From an uncultured Lachnospiraceae bacterium (GTDB taxonomy: Bacteria; Bacillota; Clostridia; Lachnospirales; Lachnospiraceae), in NCBI GenBank assembly GCA_910587305.1, contig CAJUKV010000026.1, positions 1 through 51,885 on the forward strand: DNA of 51,885 nt. The letters are read 5' to 3'. The notes beneath the pieces were generated by a model. That model ran no database searches. It saw nothing but the letters and a program-made list of their open reading frames with translations, and was not told where the DNA came from. The position numbers and the translations under genes are program-made. Position 1 is the first letter of the stretch. Each line of letters opens with the position of its first letter. Positions 42,137 through 50,671 of this stretch are shown one piece after another.

Positions 42137-43408
42137 ATGAAAGTTTTAATTGTAGGCGGAGGCGGCAGGGAGCATGCGATTGCCGTTAGTGTCCGCAAAA
42201 GTGAAAGAGTGAAGGAGTTATATTGTGCACCCGGGAATGCCGGGATTGGACAGATAGCTACGTGCGTTCCCATTGGCGTTATGGAGTTTGATAAGATAGC
42301 TTCTTTTGCAAAGGAAAAGGAGATAGATCTTGTCATCGTTGCGCCGGATGATCCGCTGGTTGGCGGACTGACCGATGTGCTTTTAAAGGAGGGGTTACGC
42401 GTTTTTGGCCCCACAAAAAATGCGGCGATTATAGAGGGCAGTAAGGCTTTTTCCAAAGAGCTTATGAAAAAGTATCATATCCCTACGGCAGAATATGAAA
42501 CTTTTGACTGTGCTGAGAAAGCTTATGAATATTTAGAGACGGCAAGCTTTCCGATTGTTTTAAAGGCGGACGGGCTTGCTCTTGGAAAAGGGGTTCTCAT
42601 TTGCCAGGATTTGCAGCAGGCAAGGGACGGCGTTAAGGCAATTATGTTGGATAAACAGTTTGGCAGCGCCGGAAACCGTTTGGTCATTGAAGAGTTTTTG
42701 ACAGGCAGAGAGGTATCGGTGTTATCCTTTGTGGATGGGAAGACCATTAAAACTATGACCTCCGCCCAGGATCATAAGCGGGCCGGAGATGGAGATACGG
42801 GTCTTAATACCGGGGGGATGGGTACGTTTTCTCCCAGCCCGTTTTATACGGAAGAAATAGACGCATTTTGCAGGGAGCAGATATATCAGCCTACGGTGGA
42901 CGCCCTGGCGGCAGAGGGGAGAGAATTTAAAGGCGTAATCTTTTTTGGACTGATGCTTACGGAAAAAGGGCCAAGAGTTCTGGAATATAATGCAAGATTT
43001 GGCGATCCGGAAACCCAGGTGGTACTGCCAAGGATGAAAAACGATATCATTGCGGTGATGGAAGCCTGCATAGATGGAAAGCTTCATGAGATTGACCTTC
43101 AGTTTGAAGATAATGCGGCGGTCTGTGTGGTTCTTGCCTCAGAAGGATATCCGGTTAAATATGAAAAGGGCTTTGTGATAAAGGGGCTTGAAAAATTTGA
43201 CGGACAGGATTCTTATTTTTGCTTTCATGCAGGCACCAAAAAAAGCGAGGCAGGCATTGTGACCAATGGAGGCAGAGTGCTGGGAATTACCGCGAAAGGG
43301 AAGGATTTGAAGGAGGCCAGAGCCAATGCTTACGCCGCTGCAAAGTGGGTAAGCTTTGAGAATAAATATATGCGTTATGATATAGGAAAAGCAATAGACG
43401 AATCATAA
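42137..43408 (+). CDS. purD: Phosphoribosylamine-glycine ligase
   Basis: ATP-grasp GAR synthetase, 423 aa. MKVLIVGGGGREHAIA, APDDPLVGGL, HKRAGDGDTGLNTGGMGTFS and EYNARFGDPETQ are the family signatures. GTG 42131 is too close to AGGAGG; ATG 42137 is eight bases from it. Last gene of the purE-M-N-D run; the other pur genes must lie elsewhere. Confidence 0.96.
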   Translation: MKVLIVGGGGREHAIAVSVRKSERVKELYCAPGNAGIGQIATCVPIGVMEFDKIASFAKEKEIDLVIVAPDDPLVGGLTDVLLKEGLRVFGPTKNAAIIEGSKAFSKELMKKYHIPTAEYETFDCAEKAYEYLETASFPIVLKADGLALGKGVLICQDLQQARDGVKAIMLDKQFGSAGNRLVIEEFLTGREVSVLSFVDGKTIKTMTSAQDHKRAGDGDTGLNTGGMGTFSPSPFYTEEIDAFCREQIYQPTVDALAAEGREFKGVIFFGLMLTEKGPRVLEYNARFGDPETQVVLPRMKNDIIAVMEACIDGKLHEIDLQFEDNAAVCVVLASEGYPVKYEKGFVIKGLEKFDGQDSYFCFHAGTKKSEAGIVTNGGRVLGITAKGKDLKEARANAYAAAKWVSFENKYMRYDIGKAIDES

Positions 43409-43431
43409 AATAAATGGGGGAATGAAACAAA

Positions 43432-43896
43432 ATGGCAGAAAAAATGAGAAAACCATTGTTATTAAAGGAGGTAGAGCGTCCTACCTTTTGTTTAAAATGC
43501 AGTGGCGTAATGGTGTACAAGGGATTGGGCGAGTATCGGTGCGAGAAGTGCGGCGCAGTGGAGTATGACGATTACGGAAAGGTGAGGAAGTATCTGGAGG
43601 CACATAAGGGCGCTAATGTGTCCGAGATATCAAATGAAACAGGCGTTTCGCATAAGTCCATACGGGACATGATTAAGGAAAACCGGTTTGAAGTGATTGA
43701 AAACCGGGGAGGCTATTTAAGATGCGAGATATGCGGAGCCAATATCAGGAGCGGGCGTTTTTGTCCTATATGCGAGGAAGCCTACCACAGACAATTGGAG
43801 GCGGAAATGCGTGATGAGCGAAAGAGTAATTTAGCCGGATATGGAGAAGTTAATCAGACAGAAAAAGGAAGTAAAAGATTTACAAGGGAAAGATAG
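43432..43896 (+). CDS. Zinc-ribbon/HTH protein (YvyF-like)
   Basis: 154-aa regulatory-type protein with three parts: an N-terminal zinc ribbon (CLKCSGVMVY and CEKCGAVEYD, about residues 20-43), a helix-turn-helix (ANVSEISNETGVSHKSIRDM, about 63-82) and a second zinc ribbon (CEICGANIRSGRFCPIC). The pattern resembles the YvyF/flagellar-operon protein family, although no flagellar gene is in the window. Its frame ends 14 bases before the GTG of the SH3b gene, so the pair is likely an operon. Confidence 0.75.
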   Translation: MAEKMRKPLLLKEVERPTFCLKCSGVMVYKGLGEYRCEKCGAVEYDDYGKVRKYLEAHKGANVSEISNETGVSHKSIRDMIKENRFEVIENRGGYLRCEICGANIRSGRFCPICEEAYHRQLEAEMRDERKSNLAGYGEVNQTEKGSKRFTRER

Positions 43897-43909
43897 AGGA
43901 GATAGTGAA

Positions 43910-45277
43910 GTGGAAAAATTAAAAACGTCTGTTTTTAAAAAGATATGGATAAAAGGAGCGGCGGGGCTTACAGTGATGCTTACGGTCTTTTGTATGACCA
44001 CATTTTCCAGCCTGGCAGCTCAGGGGAAAGTAAAGGCTAACACCAATATTCGTTCCCAGACCAGCACGGACAGCGAAGTGGTTGGCAGTGCTATGGCGGG
44101 AAAAACAATTGATATTTTAGAGGCGGTCAAGGACAGCGCGGGCACCGTCTGGTATAAGGTATCGGTGGCCAACGGAGGATACGGTTATATCAGAAGCGAT
44201 TTAGTGGAAACCAGTGAGAACATTACGGTAACGGCAAGTGCTTCAAACGGTAGTCAGACATCCTCCGGCACAAGTAAGCCGGCCGACACCCAGCCGGCGG
44301 CAATTGAACAGCAGCAGGCAACGGTTAATTCTTCTAAAAGCAACAGCGTGAACATCCGTTCCGGGGCTTCCACCCAGCACAGCATTGTGACGTCGCTGCC
44401 AAATGGAACGGAAATCACTTTAATCGGTGAGGCCAATGACAACTCAGGGAAAAAATGGTATCAGCTTACCTGCAATTATAATGATAAGACAATAGAAGGA
44501 TATGTACGTTCCGATTTGATTGTTCCCGGTGGTACGCAGGCGGAAGGAGCCGGTGAGGGCGGCGGAGAAACCCCTGAAGGAGAAGGTGGCGAAGGGGAAA
44601 ACCCTGAAGGAGAAGGCGGCGAGGGGGAAACCCCGGAAGGCGGCCAGGAGGAGCCTGTGGAGCCTGAACCGGAAGAAGAAAACAATGATTATGATATTGC
44701 TTATATGCTCAATGAAAGTACGGGAGAGTACGAGTATTACTTCTTAAACTATACGGACGGCCCTACCGGTACAAAAACAAGGGTTACGGATATTTTGAAT
44801 CTGATAAACGGAACCAATGAAAATACGGCAAAGATGCAGGAACAGGTGAAAAATGAAAAGATTATTATTATTATCCTGGCCGTAGTAATTGTCCTTTTGT
44901 TTATTATCTTAACCGTTCTCCTATTTAAAATAAGGGATTTATCTTATGACGATTATGACGACGAGGAGGACGAGGAAGAAGAGGAAGAACCCGAACCTGT
45001 CAGGAAAAAGGTTAAAAGGCGCGTAATTGAAGAAGAGGAAGAAGAGCCTGCTTTGGCAAAGAAGAAAAGAAGCCCCGCACCCTCCCCCGCCCAGGAGCGG
45101 GTTCCAAAGGCCAGGGAAAAAACAGGGCAGAGCAGGGCAAAAGGCGAAAAGGAGCTTTATGCGGCAGAAAGAAAAGAGCCTGTCAGGAAACCGGCGGCCA
45201 GAAAAGCACAGAATTTTCTGGTGGATGACGATGAATTTGAATTTGAGTTTTTAAACATGGATGATAAGGATTTGTAG
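43910..45277 (+). CDS. Membrane protein with two SH3b domains and charged cytoplasmic tail
   Basis: 455 aa. A signal-like hydrophobic N-terminus (about 16-36) is followed by two bacterial SH3 domains (about 38-98 and 133-205; KVKANTNIRSQTSTDSEVVG and SNSVNIRSGASTQHS), which usually bind peptidoglycan. Then come a Gly/Glu/Pro repeat, a strong transmembrane helix (about 318-340) and a 115-residue highly charged tail that ends DDEFEFEFLNMDDKDL. So the SH3b part should face the wall and the tail the cytoplasm. The GTG at 43910 has AGGAG eight bases upstream; the frame is open from 43841, inside the preceding gene. Confidence 0.85.
   Translation: MEKLKTSVFKKIWIKGAAGLTVMLTVFCMTTFSSLAAQGKVKANTNIRSQTSTDSEVVGSAMAGKTIDILEAVKDSAGTVWYKVSVANGGYGYIRSDLVETSENITVTASASNGSQTSSGTSKPADTQPAAIEQQQATVNSSKSNSVNIRSGASTQHSIVTSLPNGTEITLIGEANDNSGKKWYQLTCNYNDKTIEGYVRSDLIVPGGTQAEGAGEGGGETPEGEGGEGENPEGEGGEGETPEGGQEEPVEPEPEEENNDYDIAYMLNESTGEYEYYFLNYTDGPTGTKTRVTDILNLINGTNENTAKMQEQVKNEKIIIIILAVVIVLLFIILTVLLFKIRDLSYDDYDDEEDEEEEEEPEPVRKKVKRRVIEEEEEEPALAKKKRSPAPSPAQERVPKAREKTGQSRAKGEKELYAAERKEPVRKPAARKAQNFLVDDDEFEFEFLNMDDKDL
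44549..44638 (+). repeat. Three 30-base tandem repeats in the SH3b gene
   Basis: Units at 44549-44578, 44579-44608 and 44609-44638 encode decapeptides of the type GEGGEGETPE. The last two differ at only a few bases. They form the spacer between SH3b domains and membrane helix. Confidence 0.75.
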
Positions 45278-45343
45278 GAAAACAGAGAACATCTTTATGC
45301 GATAAGCCAAAATACAAAGCAGGACGGCGTTTGATGTTAACAC

Positions 45344-45375
45344 ACAAGAGGAATAGCGGGCGCTATTCCTCTTGT
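45344..45375 (+). terminator. Perfect 14-bp hairpin after the SH3b gene
   Basis: ACAAGAGGAATAGC (45344-45357) pairs exactly with GCTATTCCTCTTGT (45362-45375) around GGGC. No T-run follows, so termination is only inferred. ACAGAT/ATCTGT (about 45383-45398) forms a second small hairpin. Confidence 0.55.
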
Positions 45376-45487
45376 ACGAGATACCACAGATTAGTATCTG
45401 TGAAAAGTATTCGTGACGGCCGGCCTGTGTGAACGATTACGGGCGTTTTTGCAAAGTCTGTGTCATAAAGGTAAGAAAGGATGATAT

Positions 45488-45865
45488 ATGGTAATAGAGA
45501 TTGATTTTAACAGCGGAGAGGCGCTTTATTTACAGCTGCGAAATCAGATCATTCTCGGAATTGCAACCGCAAAATTTCAGGAGGGGGATGCTCTCCCATC
45601 CGTCAGAGCGCTTGCAGAGGACATCGGCATAAACATGCATACCGTAAACAAGGCCTATACGGTATTAAAGCAGGAAGGGTTTGTGAAGGTGGACAGAAGA
45701 CGGGGCGCGGTAATTGCGCTGGATATTAATAAGATAAGAGCCTTGGAGGATATGAAAGGGGAGCTGAGAGGCGTTCTTGCAAAAGGTATTTGTAAGGGAA
45801 TATCCAAAGAGGAAGCATACCGGATGATAGATGAAATTTACGATGAATTTGGTAACAGCATTTAA
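45488..45865 (+). CDS. GntR family regulator, YtrA type
   Basis: 125-aa repressor-type protein: an N-terminal GntR winged helix (PLYLQLRNQI-like ALYLQLRNQIILGIATAKF, LPSVRALAEDIGINMHTVNK) and only a short helical C-terminal part, as in the YtrA subgroup. Members often control an adjacent ABC transporter, but here clpC follows 96 bases later. AAAGGATG precedes ATG 45488. Confidence 0.9.
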   Translation: MVIEIDFNSGEALYLQLRNQIILGIATAKFQEGDALPSVRALAEDIGINMHTVNKAYTVLKQEGFVKVDRRRGAVIALDINKIRALEDMKGELRGVLAKGICKGISKEEAYRMIDEIYDEFGNSI

Positions 45866-45874
45866 AAGGAATGG

Positions 45875-45902
45875 GTAACAGCCTGGTAAGCCCGGCGGTT
45901 AC
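45875..45902 (+). repeat. Short palindrome between gntR and clpC
   Basis: GTAACAGCC (45875-45883) pairs with GGCGGTTAC (45894-45902) with one mismatch. It shares the GTAAC word with the other dispersed elements. A possible GntR operator is an alternative. Confidence 0.4.
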
Positions 45903-45961
45903 GATTACTTTCATAAATAATAGTTAGATGTGCGTTAACTGCGCGGAAATGAGGAAAACAT

Positions 45962-48412
45962 ATGCAGTCAGGTGGTTTTACGGACAGAGCAAAAATGGCC
46001 TTATCAATGGCGGAAAAGACAGCCTCCAGAATGGGGGCGGGGTATGTGGGTACGGAACATATTTTAATTGGCCTGTTGAAAGAAAACGCCGGAGTAGCCG
46101 CCAGAGTCTTAAAGGAAAATGGCGCCGATGAGGCAAAGCTTATCGAGATGATACAGGATTTGATTATACCGGAGACCCCGGTTTTGATAAGGGAGAAGGA
46201 AGAAATTTCTCCCAGGGCGACGCTGGTACTGGAGGAGGCTCACAAGCAGGCGGACCGCTTTGGAGCGGAGGAAACAGGTACGGAACATATATTGCTTGCC
46301 CTGCTGAAAGAAGGAGAAAATGTTGCGGTACGGCTATTAAATACGCTGGGGATATCTGTCCAGAAACTTTATGTGGACGCTTTAATTGCCATGGGCCAGG
46401 ACGCCAATCTTTATAAAGAAGATCTGGGGAAAAAGCAGAGCAGAAAAAGCAATAAGACCTCTACGTTAGAGCAATACAGCAGGGATTTAACGGCTCTTGC
46501 AGCAGATGGCAAATTGGATCCGGTGATTGGACGGGAGAATGAGATCAAGCGGGTGATAGAAATTTTAAGCCGCAGGACAAAAAACAATCCCTGTCTTATA
46601 GGAGAGCCGGGCGTTGGGAAAACCGCCGTGGTGGAGGGACTGGCAAATCGCATTGTGGCGGGAGAAGTGCCCTTTACCGTACAGAATAAAAGGCTGCTTA
46701 CCCTTGATCTTTCAGGGATGGTGGCAGGATCCAAATATAGAGGCGAATTTGAAGAACGTATCAAACGGGTTATACGCGAAGTGCAGGAGGATGGAAATGT
46801 CATCCTTTTCTTGGATGAAATGCATACGATTATTGGCGCCGGCGGCGCGGAGGGAGCAATCGACGCTTCCAATATCTTAAAACCGTCTCTTGCCAGAGGG
46901 GAATTACAGCTGATTGGCGCGACCACAGTGGCGGAGTATCACAAATATGTGGAGCGGGATGCCGCTTTAGAGCGGCGCTTCCAGTCCGTATACGTGGAGG
47001 AACCCTCTATAGGGGAGGCCGTGGAAATCTTAAAAGGAGTTGCGCCTAAGTATGAGGAACATCACAGGGTAGTTATTACGGAGGAAGCAATCAGGGCGGC
47101 GGTAACCCTTTCCGAGCGTTATATCAATGATAGAAATCTTCCGGATAAGGCAATTGATTTAATTGACGAGGCGGCCGCATCCGTAAGGCTGAAAAATATG
47201 CGCACCCCTGAAAACCAGAAAGAAATTCTAGAGCAAATAAAAGAAATGGATAAAGAGATAGAGCTGTGTTTAAAACAGCAGGATTTGGAGAAGGCGGCCG
47301 GGATACGCAAAGAGCAGGATAAGCTGATAAAGAAGTTTGAACGGACAAAGGAAAGAAACCGCCGCAGACAGGGTGAGGAAAGCTTTTCCATAGGCGAAAA
47401 CGAGATTGCGGAAGTGGTTTCCTCCTGGACAAAGGTTCCGGTCAGCAAATTGACGGAAAAAGAAAGCGAAAGACTGCTTAAGCTGGAAAAAATCCTTCAC
47501 GGACGGGTGATAGGCCAGGAGGCTGCCGTCAGCGCCGTATCCCGCGCCATAAGAAGAGGGCGGGTGGGACTGCAGGATCCCAACAGGCCCATAGGCTCTT
47601 TCCTGTTTTTAGGCCCTACGGGCGTTGGGAAAACAGAGCTCAGCAAGGCCCTGGCAGAAGCCATGTTTGGATCGGAAAACGCCTTGATCCGTGTGGATAT
47701 GTCGGAGTATATGGAGGGGCATTCCGTCTCCAAAATGATTGGTTCGCCTCCGGGATATGTGGGATTTGAAGAAGGCGGGCAGCTCAGCGAGAAAATCCGC
47801 AAAAACCCCTACAGTGTGGTTTTATTTGATGAAATAGAAAAAGCCCATCCGGATGTGTTTAACGTATTGCTGCAGGTGTTGGACGACGGACATATCACAG
47901 ACTCTAAAGGACGTAAGGTAAGCTTTAAAAACACCATATTGATCATGACCTCCAACGCTGGCGCTCAGAGAATCGTTTCCCCGAAAAATCTTGGTTTTTC
48001 CATGGAAAGCACCAAAGAGCAGGATTATGAGAAGATGAAATCCGGCGTGATGGAGGAGGTAAAAAGGCTTTTCAAACCCGAATTTATCAACCGAATTGAT
48101 GAGATTATGGTGTTTCAGCCTCTTGGAAAAGAGGAAATGCATGAGATTATCAGTCTTCTTTGCGCCAATCTGATAAAGAGATGCAAAAGCCAGATGGGGA
48201 TAAAGCTTTCCGTCAGCAATGCTTTAAAGGATCATATTGTGGCCAAATATGCGGATGATAAGATGGGCGCACGGCCGTTAAAGAGAGCTTTGCTGAGCGT
48301 GGTGGAAGATAAGCTGGCGGAGGAAATACTGGAAGGCAGGGTTTTGCCGGGGGACACTCTTTTAGCAGGTTATCGCAAAGGACAGGTGGTTTTTGATTGT
48401 AAAAAGAGCTGA
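45962..48412 (+). CDS. clpC: ATP-dependent Clp protease ATP-binding subunit ClpC
   Basis: Hsp100 unfoldase feeding ClpP, 816 aa. Two N-terminal Clp repeats (about 1-145), D1 with Walker A GEPGVGKTAVVEG, the coiled-coil middle domain with the UVR-like EIELCLKQQDLEKAAGIRKE, and D2 with GPTGVGKTELSKAL. Full length. The Bacillus-type partners ctsR, mcsA and mcsB are not upstream; a GntR gene takes their place. I see no CtsR heptad repeat before the gene. GAGGAAAACAT precedes the ATG. Confidence 0.97.
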   Translation: MQSGGFTDRAKMALSMAEKTASRMGAGYVGTEHILIGLLKENAGVAARVLKENGADEAKLIEMIQDLIIPETPVLIREKEEISPRATLVLEEAHKQADRFGAEETGTEHILLALLKEGENVAVRLLNTLGISVQKLYVDALIAMGQDANLYKEDLGKKQSRKSNKTSTLEQYSRDLTALAADGKLDPVIGRENEIKRVIEILSRRTKNNPCLIGEPGVGKTAVVEGLANRIVAGEVPFTVQNKRLLTLDLSGMVAGSKYRGEFEERIKRVIREVQEDGNVILFLDEMHTIIGAGGAEGAIDASNILKPSLARGELQLIGATTVAEYHKYVERDAALERRFQSVYVEEPSIGEAVEILKGVAPKYEEHHRVVITEEAIRAAVTLSERYINDRNLPDKAIDLIDEAAASVRLKNMRTPENQKEILEQIKEMDKEIELCLKQQDLEKAAGIRKEQDKLIKKFERTKERNRRRQGEESFSIGENEIAEVVSSWTKVPVSKLTEKESERLLKLEKILHGRVIGQEAAVSAVSRAIRRGRVGLQDPNRPIGSFLFLGPTGVGKTELSKALAEAMFGSENALIRVDMSEYMEGHSVSKMIGSPPGYVGFEEGGQLSEKIRKNPYSVVLFDEIEKAHPDVFNVLLQVLDDGHITDSKGRKVSFKNTILIMTSNAGAQRIVSPKNLGFSMESTKEQDYEKMKSGVMEEVKRLFKPEFINRIDEIMVFQPLGKEEMHEIISLLCANLIKRCKSQMGIKLSVSNALKDHIVAKYADDKMGARPLKRALLSVVEDKLAEEILEGRVLPGDTLLAGYRKGQVVFDCKKS

Positions 48413-48470
48413 AATATATTATACTATAGTAACAAGAATAAACTTGCCGTTTACTATCGTATAAAGAAAA

Positions 48471-48497
48471 CCTCAGGCGTATAAATCGCCGCCTGGG
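48471..48497 (+). terminator. Hairpin after clpC
   Basis: CTCAGGCG (48472-48479) pairs with CGCCTGGG (48490-48497) with one T-G wobble; a CTTTT run lies three bases beyond. Probable but modest terminator. Confidence 0.5.
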
Positions 48498-48574
48498 ACT
48501 CTTTTAAAAGCAGGGCTGTTGCGAAGCGGTAATAGGGAGATTATTGAAGATTTTTTGCAGGAGGACATAAGAAA

Positions 48575-48985
48575 ATGGCTGTTGTTGACGAATTGCTGCG
48601 TTCAGAAGTGGATGGAACTATCAGTTTTGGTAATCATGTACTGAAAGATAAGGCCAAGCTGGAAAATTTTGAGCATTGTGGGGACTTGTATAAGGTTAAG
48701 ACTTATAAAACTATGACCAGGCTGGAAAAAAACGGAATGTTTGCTTATGAGTCAGTGCCGGGTACAAGTGTGCTGCATTTTGCAGAAAACGCGCAGGAAA
48801 CCCGTTTCCTGGTAGAAGGGGACGAGGACGCGCAGATTACCGTAGGTCTGAATGAGGATACGGAGTATGAGGTCTTTGTAAATGATAGAAGCATTGGCAA
48901 GATGAAAACCAACTTAAGCGGTAAGCTGAATATCAGCGTGGAGCTTGCGGAGGCTGGGGAAGTAAGCGTTCGGATTGCGAAATAA
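48575..48985 (+). CDS. Conserved protein of unknown function (136 aa)
   Basis: 136-aa soluble protein rich in beta strands. MAVVDELLRSEVDGTISFGN at the start, TMTRLEKNGMFAYESVPGTS in the middle and KMKTNLSGKLNISVEL at the end are features I recall from Lachnospiraceae proteins often labelled endosialidase; nothing in this sequence supports that enzyme activity, and there is no signal peptide. The ATG has GCAGGAGG upstream. It sits between clpC and radA, genes that are adjacent in many Firmicutes. Confidence 0.8.
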   Translation: MAVVDELLRSEVDGTISFGNHVLKDKAKLENFEHCGDLYKVKTYKTMTRLEKNGMFAYESVPGTSVLHFAENAQETRFLVEGDEDAQITVGLNEDTEYEVFVNDRSIGKMKTNLSGKLNISVELAEAGEVSVRIAK

Positions 48986-49015
48986 TTGTTGGGTTTGTAT
49001 CATCTGAAATAATGG

Positions 49016-49052
49016 GGCTGCTGCAAAAAAGGAAAAGAAATTTGCAGCAGCC
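49016..49052 (+). terminator. 12-bp hairpin after the 136-aa gene
   Basis: GGCTGCTGCAAA (49016-49027) pairs exactly with TTTGCAGCAGCC (49041-49052) over a 13-base A-rich loop. No T-run follows, so termination strength is uncertain. Confidence 0.5.
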
Positions 49053-49124
49053 TGATTATTTGCGCGAGGGTAGATTTTGTTATGGAAAAAGTTCTATATA
49101 TGGGTATGCAGGGGGTATAAAAAT

Positions 49125-50492
49125 ATGGCAAAAGGAAAAAATACTACGGCATTTTTCTGTCAGAACTGTGGGTATGAATCCGGTAAATGGATGGGACAAT
49201 GCCCGGGCTGCAGGCAGTGGAATACCTTTGTGGAGGAATCGGTGGTAACGAAGACAGCCGGAAATCGTATAAAAATGGCCCGGCATGTAGAAAATAAACC
49301 TGCAACGCTTTCAGAAATTTCCTTAGAGGAGGAAGATCGGATCAGCACCCATATGCAGGAGCTTGACAGAGTGCTTGGCGGCGGGCTTGTGAAAGGATCT
49401 CTTACTTTAGTGGGGGGAGATCCCGGCATAGGGAAATCCACCCTGCTTTTGCAGGTATGCCGAAACTTTGCTTTGGATAACCGGGAAGTACTGTATGTCT
49501 CAGGAGAGGAATCTTTAAAGCAGATTAAAATCCGCGCCAACCGAATAGGAGAGTTTAACGGCTGCTTAAAGCTTTTGTGCGAGACCGGACTTGAAGCCAT
49601 CGGTAATATTATACGCAGCACAAAGCCCGATGTGGTGGTAATTGATTCCATTCAAACGATGTACCGTGAAGACATCTCTTCCGCCCCGGGAAGTATTTCC
49701 CAGGTCAGGGAAGCTACCGGCGTGTTTCTTCAACTGGCCAAGGGACTTAATATTTCTATTTTTATTGTGGGACATGTGACCAAGGAAGGAACCGTGGCAG
49801 GGCCAAGAGTGTTGGAACATATGGTTGATACGGTGCTGTATTTTGAGGGCGACGGGCATGCCTCTTACCGGATTTTGCGCGGGGTAAAGAATCGTTTTGG
49901 CTCCACCAATGAAATAGGCGTTTTTGAGATGAGAGCCTGCGGGCTTAAGGAGGTGCTAAATCCTTCGGAATTCATGCTAAGCGGAAAACCGGAAGGGGCA
50001 AGCGGCTCCATTGTGGTTTGCTCTATGGAAGGGACGCGCCCTATGCTCATAGAAATCCAGGCGCTTGTCTGTCATTCTAACTTTGGCATTCCAAGGCGTC
50101 AGACCATTGGGACGGATTTTAACAGGGTAAACCTTTTGATTGCGGTTTTGGAAAAGCGGCTGGGTATTTCCCTGGGGAATTGTGACGCTTATGTGAATAT
50201 TGCAGGTGGAATTAAGATCCAGGAGCCGGCTGTGGATTTGGGAATTGCCATGGCAATTGTGTCCAGCTTTAAAAATATGGCCATAGACGATAAGATGATT
50301 GCCATAGGAGAAGTGGGCTTAAGCGGCGAGGTTCGGGCTGTGAGCATGGTTAATGCGAGAGTGCAGGAGGCCAAAAAGCTTGGTTTTACAACCTGTATCG
50401 TGCCTTATGTGTGCAGGGAAAGCCTTAAGGGGATTACAGGAATGAAGGTGGTTTATGTACAAAATGTGGGGGACGCCATCGCGTATTTATGA
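49125..50492 (+). CDS. radA: DNA repair protein RadA
   Basis: RecA-like branch-migration ATPase, 455 aa. N-terminal four-cysteine zinc finger (CQNCGYESGKWMGQCPGC), Walker A GGDPGIGKSTLLLQ, the RadA-specific KNRFGSTNE motif and the C-terminal Lon-like domain (DAYVNIAGGIKIQEPAVDL). The frame is open from 49077, but ATG 49125 after GGGGGTATAAAAAT gives the standard start. clpC-radA proximity is conserved in Firmicutes. Confidence 0.96.
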   Translation: MAKGKNTTAFFCQNCGYESGKWMGQCPGCRQWNTFVEESVVTKTAGNRIKMARHVENKPATLSEISLEEEDRISTHMQELDRVLGGGLVKGSLTLVGGDPGIGKSTLLLQVCRNFALDNREVLYVSGEESLKQIKIRANRIGEFNGCLKLLCETGLEAIGNIIRSTKPDVVVIDSIQTMYREDISSAPGSISQVREATGVFLQLAKGLNISIFIVGHVTKEGTVAGPRVLEHMVDTVLYFEGDGHASYRILRGVKNRFGSTNEIGVFEMRACGLKEVLNPSEFMLSGKPEGASGSIVVCSMEGTRPMLIEIQALVCHSNFGIPRRQTIGTDFNRVNLLIAVLEKRLGISLGNCDAYVNIAGGIKIQEPAVDLGIAMAIVSSFKNMAIDDKMIAIGEVGLSGEVRAVSMVNARVQEAKKLGFTTCIVPYVCRESLKGITGMKVVYVQNVGDAIAYL

Positions 50493-50499
50493 CGAAAAT

Positions 50500-50521
50500 A
50501 TTACAAAATGGATTACAAAAT
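50500..50521 (+). promoter_or_regulatory. Direct repeat upstream of the LCP promoter
   Basis: ATTACAAAAT occurs at 50500-50509 and again at 50512-50521, so the copies are 12 bases apart. This tandem layout, 21 bases before the -35, could be a regulator site. Confidence 0.35.
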
Positions 50522-50542
50522 TAACATTATCGATAAAATCTA

Positions 50543-50572
50543 TTGTCCAAATAGACCATATTGTGGTAAAAT
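50543..50572 (+). promoter_or_regulatory. Promoter of the LCP gene
   Basis: TTGTCC (50543-50548), 18 bases, TAAAAT (50567-50572) preceded by TGG (extended -10). Leader about 95 bases. Confidence 0.5.
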
Positions 50573-50671
50573 ACTATCGGACTTTGTCTAAATTACTCTT
50601 TCAAAAGAGAACCATGTGAAGCCAGAACTATATTTCTGCAAGCTTTTCTTGCGGAATGCGAGGGTATAAAG

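Noticed and set aside
48575..48985. Endosialidase annotation for the 136-aa protein
   Set aside because: No sialidase or glycosidase motif, no signal peptide, and too short.
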